Shown piece by piece: positions 17,847 through 26,431 of a DNA stretch of 64,000 bases. This stretch comes from GH45 sp965370965 (lineage in GTDB: Bacteria; Bacteroidota; Bacteroidia; Bacteroidales; SZUA-534): positions 24,081-88,080 of the forward strand of contig CBDUWQ010000001.1 of NCBI GenBank assembly GCA_965370965.1. Reading direction: 5' to 3'. Numbering within the stretch: the stretch's first letter is position 1; each line of letters starts with the position of its first letter. The notes under the pieces are model-generated. The model had not been told where the DNA came from. It did no database searches and saw only the letters and a list, made by a program, of their open reading frames with translations. Made by a program: the position numbers and the translations under genes.

Positions 17847-18770
17847 ATGGATAATAAAATTTTTGATGTTATAATTTTAGGAGCAGGACCGGCTGGCTTG
17901 GCAGCAGGTATTTATGCATCAAGGGCTAAGCTAAGCACCCTAATTTTAAACGAGGGGGCTATTGGCGGGCAATTAACCTTAACCAATGAAATAGCCAATT
18001 ACCCGGGGGTTGAAACAACAAGTGGTTATAGTTTGGTAACCACCATGAAAAAACAGGCTAAGGAGTTTGGTTGCAAAATTAAGAGCAATAAGCAAATTGC
18101 CTCTTTTAATATTAATGGTAAAACAAAAAACATTACTGTTAATAAGACTGAAATTTTTGAAGGAAAAACCGTGATACTTGCTACTGGTGGCACTCCGCGC
18201 ATGTTAGACATACCGGGCGAAAAAATCTTTAAAGGCAAAGGAGTTTCATACTGCGCTACTTGCGACGGCGATTTTTTTACCAATAAAGAGATTGTGGTAA
18301 TAGGAGGAGGAAATTCGGCACTTGAAGAGGCTGTTGCGTTAACAAATTTTGCAAGTAAGGTTACAGTTGTTCATCAGTTTGCTGAATTTCAAGCGTTTGA
18401 ATTTGCCATACAAGAGGCAAAGCAAAACCCCAAAATCAGTTTTATTATGGAATCGGAGCCACGTGAGATAATTGGCGGTGAATCTGTAAAAAGCATAAAA
18501 ATTGAGCATCTGCCAACAGGCAAAACCTCAGAGATTAAAACAGATGGTATTTTTATTTTTATTGGTTATGTGCCAAATACCGATAAACTGAAAAACAAAA
18601 TTACATTGAATAATAATGGCGAAATAATTGTTGATGCAGATATGAATACAAATATACCCGGTGTTTTTGCAGCCGGCGATAGCATCCATAAAAAGTTTAG
18701 GCAAGTTACTACAGCGGTTGCCGATGGAACCATTGCTGCACTATCGGCAGCGGCATATGTTAGGCAATAG
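17847..18770 (+). CDS. trxB: Thioredoxin reductase
   Basis: Flavoprotein of 307 residues that passes electrons from NADPH to thioredoxin. It has the FAD motif GAGPAGLAAGIYASRA near the N-terminus, the redox pair YCATCDGDFF, the nucleotide motif GGGNSALEEA and the final GVFAAGDSIHKKFRQVTTAV FAD loop. Length and motif order match bacterial low-molecular-weight TrxB. It is the last gene of the trio and precedes a strong terminator. Its neighbour suggests it serves the atypical thioredoxin as well as, or instead of, TrxA. It could be a ferredoxin- or F420-type variant; the cofactor was not determined. Confidence 0.88.
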   Translation: MDNKIFDVIILGAGPAGLAAGIYASRAKLSTLILNEGAIGGQLTLTNEIANYPGVETTSGYSLVTTMKKQAKEFGCKIKSNKQIASFNINGKTKNITVNKTEIFEGKTVILATGGTPRMLDIPGEKIFKGKGVSYCATCDGDFFTNKEIVVIGGGNSALEEAVALTNFASKVTVVHQFAEFQAFEFAIQEAKQNPKISFIMESEPREIIGGESVKSIKIEHLPTGKTSEIKTDGIFIFIGYVPNTDKLKNKITLNNNGEIIVDADMNTNIPGVFAAGDSIHKKFRQVTTAVADGTIAALSAAAYVRQ

Positions 18771-18831
18771 TAAAAAGTACTAATTACTCCCGCCTCAATA
18801 CTTCAAAAAATATTATTCTTAAAACAGCTAT

Positions 18832-18868
18832 AAAAAAAGGTGTGCAATAAAATTGCATACCTTTTTTT
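18832..18868 (+). terminator. Rho-independent terminator after trxB
   Basis: Stem AAAGGTGTGCAAT / ATTGCATACCTTT with an AAA loop, flanked by A and T runs, so it may work in both directions. Confidence 0.85.
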
Positions 18869-18908
18869 TATTATCATGATTTTTTTCGAGTTAATTTATT
18901 AAAAAAAT

Positions 18909-18916
18909 TACTTTTG
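18909..18916 (+). promoter_or_regulatory. -7 box of yebC promoter
   Basis: TACTTTTG matches TAnnTTTG, 37 nt before the start codon. Confidence 0.6.
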
Positions 18917-18952
18917 CAGAAGCAAATATATTTTATTTAAAAATATCATAAT

Positions 18953-19660
18953 ATGGGACGTGCATTTGAATACAGAAAAGCGGCAAAAATGAAGCGTTGG
19001 GGTAAAATGTCGAGGCTTTTCCCAAAGCTTGGCAAAGCTATAACAGCAGCAGCAAAAGACGGCGGGACTGATCCGGAGATGAATGCCAAGCTTAGAACAG
19101 CAGTACAAAATGCCAAGGCTCAGAATATGCCAAAAGACAATATTGACAATGCCATAAAAAGGGCACTTGGCAAAGATGCTACCAGTTATATCGAGATGAA
19201 TTTTGAAGGCAAAGGTCCGCATGGAGTATTGGTTTTTGTAGAGTGCATGACTGACAATACAACCCGTACTACGGCAAATGTAAAATCGTATTTTAATAAA
19301 GCAGGTGGGAGTCAATCGCCAAATGGCTCGCTTGAGTTTATGTTTAACCGAAAAATGGTTATCGAATTTGAAAAACCTGACGAAATGGATATTGAGGAGC
19401 TTGAATTGGAGTTTATTGATGCGGGCTTAGAGGAGGTTGAAGACCATGAAGGAACTGTTTATGTTTATGGCGATTACACAAATTTTGGTGTACTTACACA
19501 AGCGTTTGAAGACAAAGGCATTGAGGTAAAGGCCACCCTGCAAAGGTTTGCTACATCGCCGGTTGAATTTTCCAACGAACAGGTTGAAGATATCGAAAAA
19601 ATGTTAGACAAACTTGACGATGATGAAGACGTTCAGGCTGTTTATACCAATATTGCATAA
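18953..19660 (+). CDS. yebC: YebC/PmpR family protein (TACO1-like)
   Basis: Cytosolic protein of 235 residues, the standard size. It starts MGRAFEYRKAAKMKRWGKMS and carries the family segments NMPKDNIDNAIKRA, EGKGPHGVLVFVE and the C-terminal DDDEDVQAVYTN. The family was first described as transcriptional regulators; recent work on YebC and TACO1 points to translation factors that help ribosomes through proline-rich stretches. It is a single-gene unit with its own promoter, 22 nt before gldF. Confidence 0.93.
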   Translation: MGRAFEYRKAAKMKRWGKMSRLFPKLGKAITAAAKDGGTDPEMNAKLRTAVQNAKAQNMPKDNIDNAIKRALGKDATSYIEMNFEGKGPHGVLVFVECMTDNTTRTTANVKSYFNKAGGSQSPNGSLEFMFNRKMVIEFEKPDEMDIEELELEFIDAGLEEVEDHEGTVYVYGDYTNFGVLTQAFEDKGIEVKATLQRFATSPVEFSNEQVEDIEKMLDKLDDDEDVQAVYTNIA

Positions 19661-19682
19661 TTTGTGTTAATTATCTATTGTC

Positions 19683-20411
19683 ATGTTTGCATTATATAAA
19701 AAAGAAATATCAGGTTTTTTTAGCTCTTTAACAGGATATATAGTAATTATCGTTTTTTTAATTGCATCGGGAGTTTTTATGTGGGTAATACCGGGCAATA
19801 CCAATGTGCTTGATACAGGCTATGCAAATATCGAAACATTTTTTGTGTTATCGCCCTGGGTATTTATGTTTTTAATACCTGCAATTACAATGAGGCTGTT
19901 TGCCGATGAAACAAAAAGCGGAACTATTGAACTGTTAATGACACGCCCCATATCAGATTTATCGGTTGTAATGGCAAAATACGGTGCTGCACTATCAATT
20001 GCCTTAATATCAATAATGCCAACTCTTATCTATTTCATATCAATTTATTTACTTGGCAGTCCGGTAGGCAATGTTGATGTTGGCGGTACTTGGGGTTCGT
20101 ACATTGGGTTGGTGTTTTTGGCAGCAGTTTATGTGGCAATAGGGGTGTTTACCTCAACATTAACCGATAACCAAATTGTGGCATTTATATTGGCAGTTGT
20201 GCTTATTTTTACCCTCTTTTATGGGTTCGATGCTTTAAGCACTATGTTTGACTCAAAAACAGAGTTTGTACTTCAAAGATTCAGTATTAACCGTCACTAC
20301 CAATCAATTTCGCGTGGCGTTATTGATACCCGCGATATAGTGTATTTTATTAGCTCAATAGCAATATTTATTATGCTAACTAAGTTTAAACTACAAAGCC
20401 GTAAATGGTAA
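19683..20411 (+). CDS. gldF: GldF, ABC-type permease of the Gld system
   Basis: Inner-membrane protein of 242 residues with about six transmembrane segments. The N-terminus FALYKKEISGFFSSLTGYIV and the motif LFADETKSGTIELLMTRPIS are typical of GldF/NosY-type ABC-2 permeases. With GldG it belongs to an ABC transporter linked to gliding and surface biogenesis in Bacteroidota, although many non-gliders carry it. The ATPase GldA is not in the window. Only 4 nt separate it from gldG. Confidence 0.88.
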   Translation: MFALYKKEISGFFSSLTGYIVIIVFLIASGVFMWVIPGNTNVLDTGYANIETFFVLSPWVFMFLIPAITMRLFADETKSGTIELLMTRPISDLSVVMAKYGAALSIALISIMPTLIYFISIYLLGSPVGNVDVGGTWGSYIGLVFLAAVYVAIGVFTSTLTDNQIVAFILAVVLIFTLFYGFDALSTMFDSKTEFVLQRFSINRHYQSISRGVIDTRDIVYFISSIAIFIMLTKFKLQSRKW

Positions 20412-20415
20412 TATT

Positions 20416-22170
20416 ATGCAACGCAAAAAAATAAAACAGGATAATATATTCCAATTGGGCATTACTATGGCTATTATTATTTTACTAACCATAGTTTCAA
20501 ATTACCTTTTTACTCGTATCGACTTAACATCTGATAAACGTTACACGCTTTCGGAACACACAAAAAGCATGTTGAAAAATGTTGACGATATTGTATATTT
20601 TAAAGTGTATTTAGATGGCGACTTGCCTGCGGGTTTCATAAGGCTGCAAAATGCAACACGTGAAATATTAGACGAATTTAGGGCTTACGGAAAAGATAAT
20701 ATACAATATGAATTTATTGACCCTGCTGAAAGTCCTGATAGGAAAACACGGAATGAGGTTTTTAGGCAATTGTATGAAAAGGGGATTGAGCCCACAAGCC
20801 TGCAAATAAAAGAAACAGATGGAGGAGATAGACAGAAAACCATTTTTCCGGGGGTAATGGTTTCATACCGCGGCGAGGAGATTCCTGTTAATATTCTGAA
20901 AAACTATATAGGACATTCACCCGAGGGTAACCTTAATGCTTCAATTCAGGCTTTAGAGTACGAATTAACATTTGCCATTCACAAATTAACAACCCACATT
21001 GCCCCAAAAATCGGTTTTATTGAGGGGCATGGCGAACTTGACAGTATGCAGGTAAATGATATTGCCTATACCTTGTCGGAATTTTACCACTTAGAGCGGG
21101 TGCCAATTAATGGCAATTTATATAGCCTGCGCGACACATTTAACCACAATAAGTATGAACTGATAATAATTGCCAAGCCTCAAAATGCTTTTTCTGAAAA
21201 AGATAAATTTATTATTGACCAGCATATAATGAACGGCGGCAGGGTACTTTGGTTAATTGACAATGTTAATGTTAATATGGATAGCCTTGCATATTCGCGC
21301 TCAACATTGGGGGTTATTAACAAATTAAATTTAAACGATCAGCTTTTTAAATATGGTGTGCGCATTAACCTCAATTTGGTTCAAGATGTACAGTGTGCTG
21401 TTATACCTGTAAATACAGCAATGGCAGGTCAAAAACCTAAGTTTACTCCTGCGCCGTGGATATACTTTCCAATAATACCACCATCGCAAAAACATGCAAT
21501 TACCCGTAACCTTGATATGGTAAAATTGCAATTTGCAAATGTTATTGACACTGTTGGCGAAGATCATGATATTAAAAAAACCATCCTGTTGGCATCATCA
21601 AAATACAGCCGCGCCGTAACTGCTCCCATATTAGTTGATTTATCGCTTATAAGCGAAAAAATTGAACCATCACGTTTTAATAAATCATTTATGCCAACCG
21701 GAGTTTTGCTCGAGGGCAAGTTTAAGTCGGTTTTTGCTAATAGGATGCCATCTGCCATATCAAAAAATAGCGAATTTGCATTTAAAGAGGTTAGCCAACA
21801 AACTAAAATGATTGTAATTTCAGACGGCGATATTATAAGAAATCATGTGCATGGAGCAGGTAAAAATATTAAGGCACTGCCACTTGGGTACGATAGGTTT
21901 ACAAAGCAGACATTTGGCAATAAAGAACTTATTTTAAATTGCGTAAACTATCTTTGCAATATGCAAGGACTTTTAGAGGCAAGAACAAAAGAGTATAAAT
22001 TGCGATTACTTGATAGACCGAAAATTAACGAAGAGCGAACCAAATGGCAGATAATAAATATTGTTTTGCCTGTATTATTGGTAATACTTAGCGGAATATT
22101 ATTTGTCTATTTTAGAAAAAGAAAATATTCAAAACTTACATCAAATACTAAAAATAGAAGTATAAAATAA
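20416..22170 (+). CDS. gldG: GldG, gliding-associated ABC transporter auxiliary protein
   Basis: Protein of 584 residues with an N-terminal helix (about 14-33) and a C-terminal helix (about 547-567, VLPVLLVILSGILFVYF), leaving a large periplasmic domain. The segment LTSDKRYTLSEHTKSMLKNV is typical of the GldG/ABC_transp_aux family, as are the later GFIEGHGELD and GGRVLWLIDNVNV phrases. It partners GldF. The gldFG pair is followed by a DUF4340-like gene and dnaN. Confidence 0.88.
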   Translation: MQRKKIKQDNIFQLGITMAIIILLTIVSNYLFTRIDLTSDKRYTLSEHTKSMLKNVDDIVYFKVYLDGDLPAGFIRLQNATREILDEFRAYGKDNIQYEFIDPAESPDRKTRNEVFRQLYEKGIEPTSLQIKETDGGDRQKTIFPGVMVSYRGEEIPVNILKNYIGHSPEGNLNASIQALEYELTFAIHKLTTHIAPKIGFIEGHGELDSMQVNDIAYTLSEFYHLERVPINGNLYSLRDTFNHNKYELIIIAKPQNAFSEKDKFIIDQHIMNGGRVLWLIDNVNVNMDSLAYSRSTLGVINKLNLNDQLFKYGVRINLNLVQDVQCAVIPVNTAMAGQKPKFTPAPWIYFPIIPPSQKHAITRNLDMVKLQFANVIDTVGEDHDIKKTILLASSKYSRAVTAPILVDLSLISEKIEPSRFNKSFMPTGVLLEGKFKSVFANRMPSAISKNSEFAFKEVSQQTKMIVISDGDIIRNHVHGAGKNIKALPLGYDRFTKQTFGNKELILNCVNYLCNMQGLLEARTKEYKLRLLDRPKINEERTKWQIINIVLPVLLVILSGILFVYFRKRKYSKLTSNTKNRSIK

Positions 22171-22180
22171 ACAATTAAAT

Positions 22181-22350
22181 TCTCTGTGTTCTCTACTAAA
22201 AGGCAGGTAAATCTGCTGTAAAAGATTTTAAATAGATAAGATAAATATTATTAACACACACGAATTATAACGAATTTATTTCGGGAAGCATGATTAAAAT
22301 TATTAATAGTATTAATTTTTATTAGTGCATTCGTGGCATTTCTTAAACAT
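22181..22350. repeat. Intergenic region with interspersed-repeat fragments
   Basis: Contains TTCTCTGTGTTCTCTACT and, further on, ACACGAATTATAACGAATTT and ATTCGTGGCA. Such phrases recur between genes in many Bacteroidota genomes (from memory). The last overlaps the codons just before the chosen start of the next gene. Confidence 0.35.
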
Positions 22351-23340
22351 ATGAAAAAAAAGATTCAAATAGTAATAGTTTTAATACTTGTGGTAGTTGT
22401 AGGTTACTTTACAATAACAGGACAAAATGGTTCCATAAAAAAGGAATTACGCGATTTTGCAGTAGAAGATACCGCATCGGTTAATAAACTGTTTTTAGTT
22501 GATAAGCAAAACAACAGTATTTTATTAGAGCGTAAAAATGGTTACTGGACAGTAAATAAAGACTACGAGGCAAGACAAGACTTGGTTGACTTATTGTTAA
22601 AAACATTGCATAGAATAAAGGTAAAAGAGCCGGTGGCAAAAGCAGCGCATGATAATGTAGTTAAAAACCTTGCTGTAAAATCAACCAAAGTTGAGATTTA
22701 TCAAAATGATAAATTCATAAAAACCATATATGTGGGGGGACCAACAATGGATTCATATGGCACTTATATGATTCTTGAAAACTCATCACGCCCTTTTATC
22801 ATGGAAATACCGGGTTTTAGAGGCTATCTGTCAACACGGTTTTCAACAATGGAAATTGAGTGGCGCACCCAATTGGTATTTCGCATCCCGTTAAACGAGA
22901 TAAAGCAGGTAACCATTGAAAACTTTATTGATAAAAGTGAGTCGTTTAAAGTAACGCATAATGATAATAGTTATGAGCTTTTTGATTATTCAAACAAACA
23001 GATAGCAGATTTTGACACCTTAAAAGTTAAACAGTTTTTAATGGAGTTTAGGCAAAAAAACTTTAATAAATATATTGAAGATGTACCTCAAGAGTGGCAA
23101 GACTCAATAATAGAAAGTAAGCCAATGTATATAATAACGGTGAAAAAAAGCAGCGGTAAAAAACAGTGGGTAAAAGCCTTTAATAAACCGGGATGGGGTA
23201 AGCTCAATTTTTTTGGAGAGGAGTTAAGTACTGACCCCGATAACTTTTTTATGTTAATGGATAATGGTGATTTTGTTTATGCACAGTATTATAGTTTTGA
23301 CCCTATTTTGAAAAAAATTAGTGATTTTGAAAAGGAATAA
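22351..23340 (+). CDS. DUF4340-like membrane-anchored protein
   Basis: I prefer the ATG at 22351 over the frame opening at 22333 because it gives the clean anchor MKKKIQIVIVLILVVVVGYF. The product is 329 residues, with one N-terminal helix and a periplasmic domain made of repeats such as VNKLFLVDKQNNSILLERKN and GYWTVNKDYEARQD. DUF4340 proteins often follow GldG-type genes in several phyla and may be an extra subunit of that transporter. The domain call rests on pattern and context. Confidence 0.65.
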   Translation: MKKKIQIVIVLILVVVVGYFTITGQNGSIKKELRDFAVEDTASVNKLFLVDKQNNSILLERKNGYWTVNKDYEARQDLVDLLLKTLHRIKVKEPVAKAAHDNVVKNLAVKSTKVEIYQNDKFIKTIYVGGPTMDSYGTYMILENSSRPFIMEIPGFRGYLSTRFSTMEIEWRTQLVFRIPLNEIKQVTIENFIDKSESFKVTHNDNSYELFDYSNKQIADFDTLKVKQFLMEFRQKNFNKYIEDVPQEWQDSIIESKPMYIITVKKSSGKKQWVKAFNKPGWGKLNFFGEELSTDPDNFFMLMDNGDFVYAQYYSFDPILKKISDFEKE

Positions 23341-23383
23341 TTCCAGATAAATATTTTTATTATTATTATACTAATATTTTTAA

Positions 23384-23391
23384 TACTTTTG
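23384..23391 (+). promoter_or_regulatory. -7 box of dnaN promoter
   Basis: TACTTTTG matches TAnnTTTG, 27 nt before the dnaN start. It allows expression independent of gldFG. Confidence 0.6.
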
Positions 23392-23417
23392 ATTACTAAT
23401 ATTTAAATAAAAAAGAT

Positions 23418-24545
23418 ATGAATTTTATAGTTTCCAGCTCAACTTTATTACATCACTTACAAACAGTTAGCCGTGTAATAAGTTCAAAGAACACTTTACC
23501 TATTCTTGATAATTTTTTATTTCATTTGGTCGGTAATGAATTAACTATTACTGCATCTGATTTAGAGACAACATTAATATCAAAAGTGCAGCTTGATAGT
23601 GCTACCGATGAAGGCTTAGTTGCTGTTGATGCAAAAAGGCTGACCAGTATATTGAAAGAATTTCCGGAGCAACCATTAACTTTTAATATTGATAAAGAAA
23701 GTTTGTCAGTTGATATTATTTCTGAAAACGGTAAGTTTAGTATTGTTGGTCATAATGCTGAAGACTTTCCACAGCTACCCGAGCTTAAAGGCGATGTTCA
23801 CTCTATATCAATAACAAGCGAATTGTTTAACCAAGGTGTTAGTAAAGCTCTGTTTGCTGCATCCGATGATGAATTGCGCCCTGTTATGACGGGAGTTTAT
23901 ATTGAAATCTCGCCTGAGCATATGACATTTGTTGCGTCTGATTCTCACAAGTTGGTGCGTTACCGCAGGTCAGATGTTAAAACAGAAGAAAATGCATCAT
24001 TTATTTTGCCACAAAAGCCTGCAGGGTTATTAAAAAATATTTTACAAAGCGACGATAGTGCAGTAAACCTTCAGTTTGATGATAAAAATGCATTATTTGA
24101 ATTGGATGGCTACAAATTGGTTTGCCGTTTGGTAGAGGGTAATTATCCTAATTATGAGGCGGTAATTCCAAAAGAAAATCCTAATAAACTTACCATCGAC
24201 AGGCTCGACTTTTATAATTCATTACGCCGTGTATCGGTATTTTCAAATCAGGCAAGCAACTTGGTTAAGCTATCAATGAGCGCAAACCAGCTTACTGTTT
24301 CAGCACAAGATATTGATTTCTCGATATCGGCGCATGAAAGGGTTAAATGCCAGTTTGAAGGAGATGAAATGGAAATTGGTTTTAAATCTCTTTTCTTAAT
24401 TGAGATATTATCAAATTTATCAACAGCCGATGTGGTTATGAACCTTTCTGACCCTACACGTGCAGGTATTTTATTTCCTGTTGATAAAGAAAATGACAAT
24501 GAAGATGTTTTAATGCTGTTAATGCCAATGATGGTAAATGGATAA
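23418..24545 (+). CDS. dnaN: DNA polymerase III beta subunit (sliding clamp)
   Basis: Cytosolic ring-forming clamp of 375 residues that tethers DNA polymerase III. Three clamp domains are visible: the N-terminal one opens with the SRVISSKNTLPILDNFLF signature, the second holds FAASDDELRPVMTGVYIE, and the third ends LMLLMPMMVNG, close to the usual peptide-pocket end (L-MPM). Length is normal. It is not next to dnaA or oriC here, but follows gldFG, an order I recall from other Bacteroidota. Confidence 0.95.
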   Translation: MNFIVSSSTLLHHLQTVSRVISSKNTLPILDNFLFHLVGNELTITASDLETTLISKVQLDSATDEGLVAVDAKRLTSILKEFPEQPLTFNIDKESLSVDIISENGKFSIVGHNAEDFPQLPELKGDVHSISITSELFNQGVSKALFAASDDELRPVMTGVYIEISPEHMTFVASDSHKLVRYRRSDVKTEENASFILPQKPAGLLKNILQSDDSAVNLQFDDKNALFELDGYKLVCRLVEGNYPNYEAVIPKENPNKLTIDRLDFYNSLRRVSVFSNQASNLVKLSMSANQLTVSAQDIDFSISAHERVKCQFEGDEMEIGFKSLFLIEILSNLSTADVVMNLSDPTRAGILFPVDKENDNEDVLMLLMPMMVNG

Positions 24546-24595
24546 CAGTAAGTGTTTGTTAATTCTTAACAAGCATTAAATACAATAATAAAACC

Positions 24596-24624
24596 AAAAC
24601 CGTTTCATGACGAAGCGGTTTTTT
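24596..24624 (+). terminator. Rho-independent terminator after dnaN
   Basis: Stem AAAACCGTTTC / GAAGCGGTTTT with one G-T pair, loop ATGAC, then a T run. Confidence 0.8.
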
Positions 24625-24775
24625 ATTGCGTATTTTATTGATATTGTGTAAGTTGCACTATTAGTTAGATTTTGATAAGTTATATGGTTTATTATAAATT
24701 GTTGTAATCGGCTAATATTTATATCTTTACCCCACAAATAAATAATAAGTACTAAATAAACCACATAATTAAATC

Positions 24776-26329
24776 ATGTTAAAAAAGGCATTGACTTTAT
24801 TGTTTTGTTTTTCAATTATATATACAACATTTTCGCAGGATGATATTGAGATGATTCTAACAAAAAAGTATGCTGAAAATAGTTTTCGTGATGGTAATTA
24901 TGAGTTTGCCCTTGAAAACTATTTGATACTATATGAAAATGATAAAAATAACATTAACCTAAATTATAAAATTGGCATATGTTATACAGAAACTACTATT
25001 GATAAAAATAGTGCTATACCTTACCTTGAATTTGTTGTTGGGCATAATAATTACCCCATAAAATCATACTATTACCTTGGCAGGTCATATATGTACAATT
25101 ACAGGTTTACTGTTGCTGTTGAGGCTTTTTACGAATACAAAATGATGGGAGTAAGTGAGGCTACCTTAACTGAAGCCGATAGGCTGATTGAGATGTGTTA
25201 TGATGCCCTTGAGCGTATTAATACCCCGCATAATGTAACATTTCAATTACTCGATGCTTCTATCAACTCTGAATTTGATGAATACTATCCGTTTATTGAT
25301 GCAACACAAAATAGTTTAGTATTTTCATCGAACAGAACATATGTTGAAGAATATGAAGAGTATATAGCCAATGTATTTTATTCCGACTACAAAAAAGGAA
25401 TATGGGAATCAGCTTTGCCAATACCCATTAACACCTTTGATAATGAAGAGGTTGTTGGTATTCAATCAAATGGTGAAAAAATACTAATTTATGCCAATGG
25501 CGATAATGCAACACATGATATTAAAATGGCAAACCGCAAGGGGATAAAATTTACCGATGTTTCAAGTAGTGAGCTTCCGTTTGATTTAAACACAGATGGC
25601 GTTGAAATGGGGGCATGCCTTTCTCCTGATGGAAATACAATATATTTTGCAAGCAATAGGCGTGGAGGGCGCGGAGGCTTAGATATTTATTTTGCCAAAA
25701 AAGATGTTAGTGGTCAATGGAAAGCTGTCGAAAACCTTGGAAGCATGATTAATACCGAATACGATGAAAATTTTCCAAGCCTAAGTGCCGATGGAAGAAA
25801 ACTATATTTTGCATCAAAAGGGCATCCTGGCATTGGCGAGTATGATATTTATGAAACTACTTATATTGACTCGTTGCGATCTTGGACAACACCTATAAAT
25901 TTAGGTTTCCCTATAAATACACCACAAGATAATACAACCATATCGTTTGCCGCCAATGGAAAAACAGCATATTTGGCAGCAAATAGAAAAGAGGGCTTTG
26001 GAAAACTTGATATATATAAAGTAACATTTGGAGATGAAAACCAATCTGTAATTGTTATGGTTACCCTAATGATAGGAACAGAATCAAATTCAATACCTTA
26101 TTCCGAAGATTTTTTAAAGGCATATGGTACATTTTATGACCAATATGGTAATATTATTGCACAACTGCCGGTTGAAAGTGATGGTAATTTTTATGGAACA
26201 CTTTACCCCGGAACATATAAACTTGAAGTTAAGTTTGAAGGATACGAAAAAGGATATACCGAAACCATGGTAATTGGCGAAGATAAACTAGGAGATTTTA
26301 TCTCATCTATAGTATATTTAAAGCAATAA
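24776..26329 (+). CDS. Exported TPR + PD40 beta-propeller protein (paralogue 1)
   Basis: Protein of 517 residues with signal peptide MLKKALTLLFCFSIIYTTFS. An N-terminal TPR-like helical region (about 25-140, AENSFRDGNYEFALENYLIL) precedes several PD40/WD40-like blades, e.g. MGACLSPDGNTIYFASNRRG and FPSLSADGRKLYFASKG. A short beta-rich C-terminal module follows (YGTFYDQYGNIIAQLPVESD). The layout resembles PorE-type T9SS envelope proteins, but the OmpA peptidoglycan-binding domain is absent. It lies next to a homologue of the same layout (26432..27976), so this is a tandem duplication. Role unknown; envelope scaffold is a guess. Confidence 0.7.
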   Translation: MLKKALTLLFCFSIIYTTFSQDDIEMILTKKYAENSFRDGNYEFALENYLILYENDKNNINLNYKIGICYTETTIDKNSAIPYLEFVVGHNNYPIKSYYYLGRSYMYNYRFTVAVEAFYEYKMMGVSEATLTEADRLIEMCYDALERINTPHNVTFQLLDASINSEFDEYYPFIDATQNSLVFSSNRTYVEEYEEYIANVFYSDYKKGIWESALPIPINTFDNEEVVGIQSNGEKILIYANGDNATHDIKMANRKGIKFTDVSSSELPFDLNTDGVEMGACLSPDGNTIYFASNRRGGRGGLDIYFAKKDVSGQWKAVENLGSMINTEYDENFPSLSADGRKLYFASKGHPGIGEYDIYETTYIDSLRSWTTPINLGFPINTPQDNTTISFAANGKTAYLAANRKEGFGKLDIYKVTFGDENQSVIVMVTLMIGTESNSIPYSEDFLKAYGTFYDQYGNIIAQLPVESDGNFYGTLYPGTYKLEVKFEGYEKGYTETMVIGEDKLGDFISSIVYLKQ

Positions 26330-26431
26330 AAATAAAATCATCTCTGAAAAAAACATGGCAAGCAATTTTTTTAATAAAACTTGCATAAAAGAGCATCATT
26401 AAATTTCATACACTTACTAATATTTAGTCTT

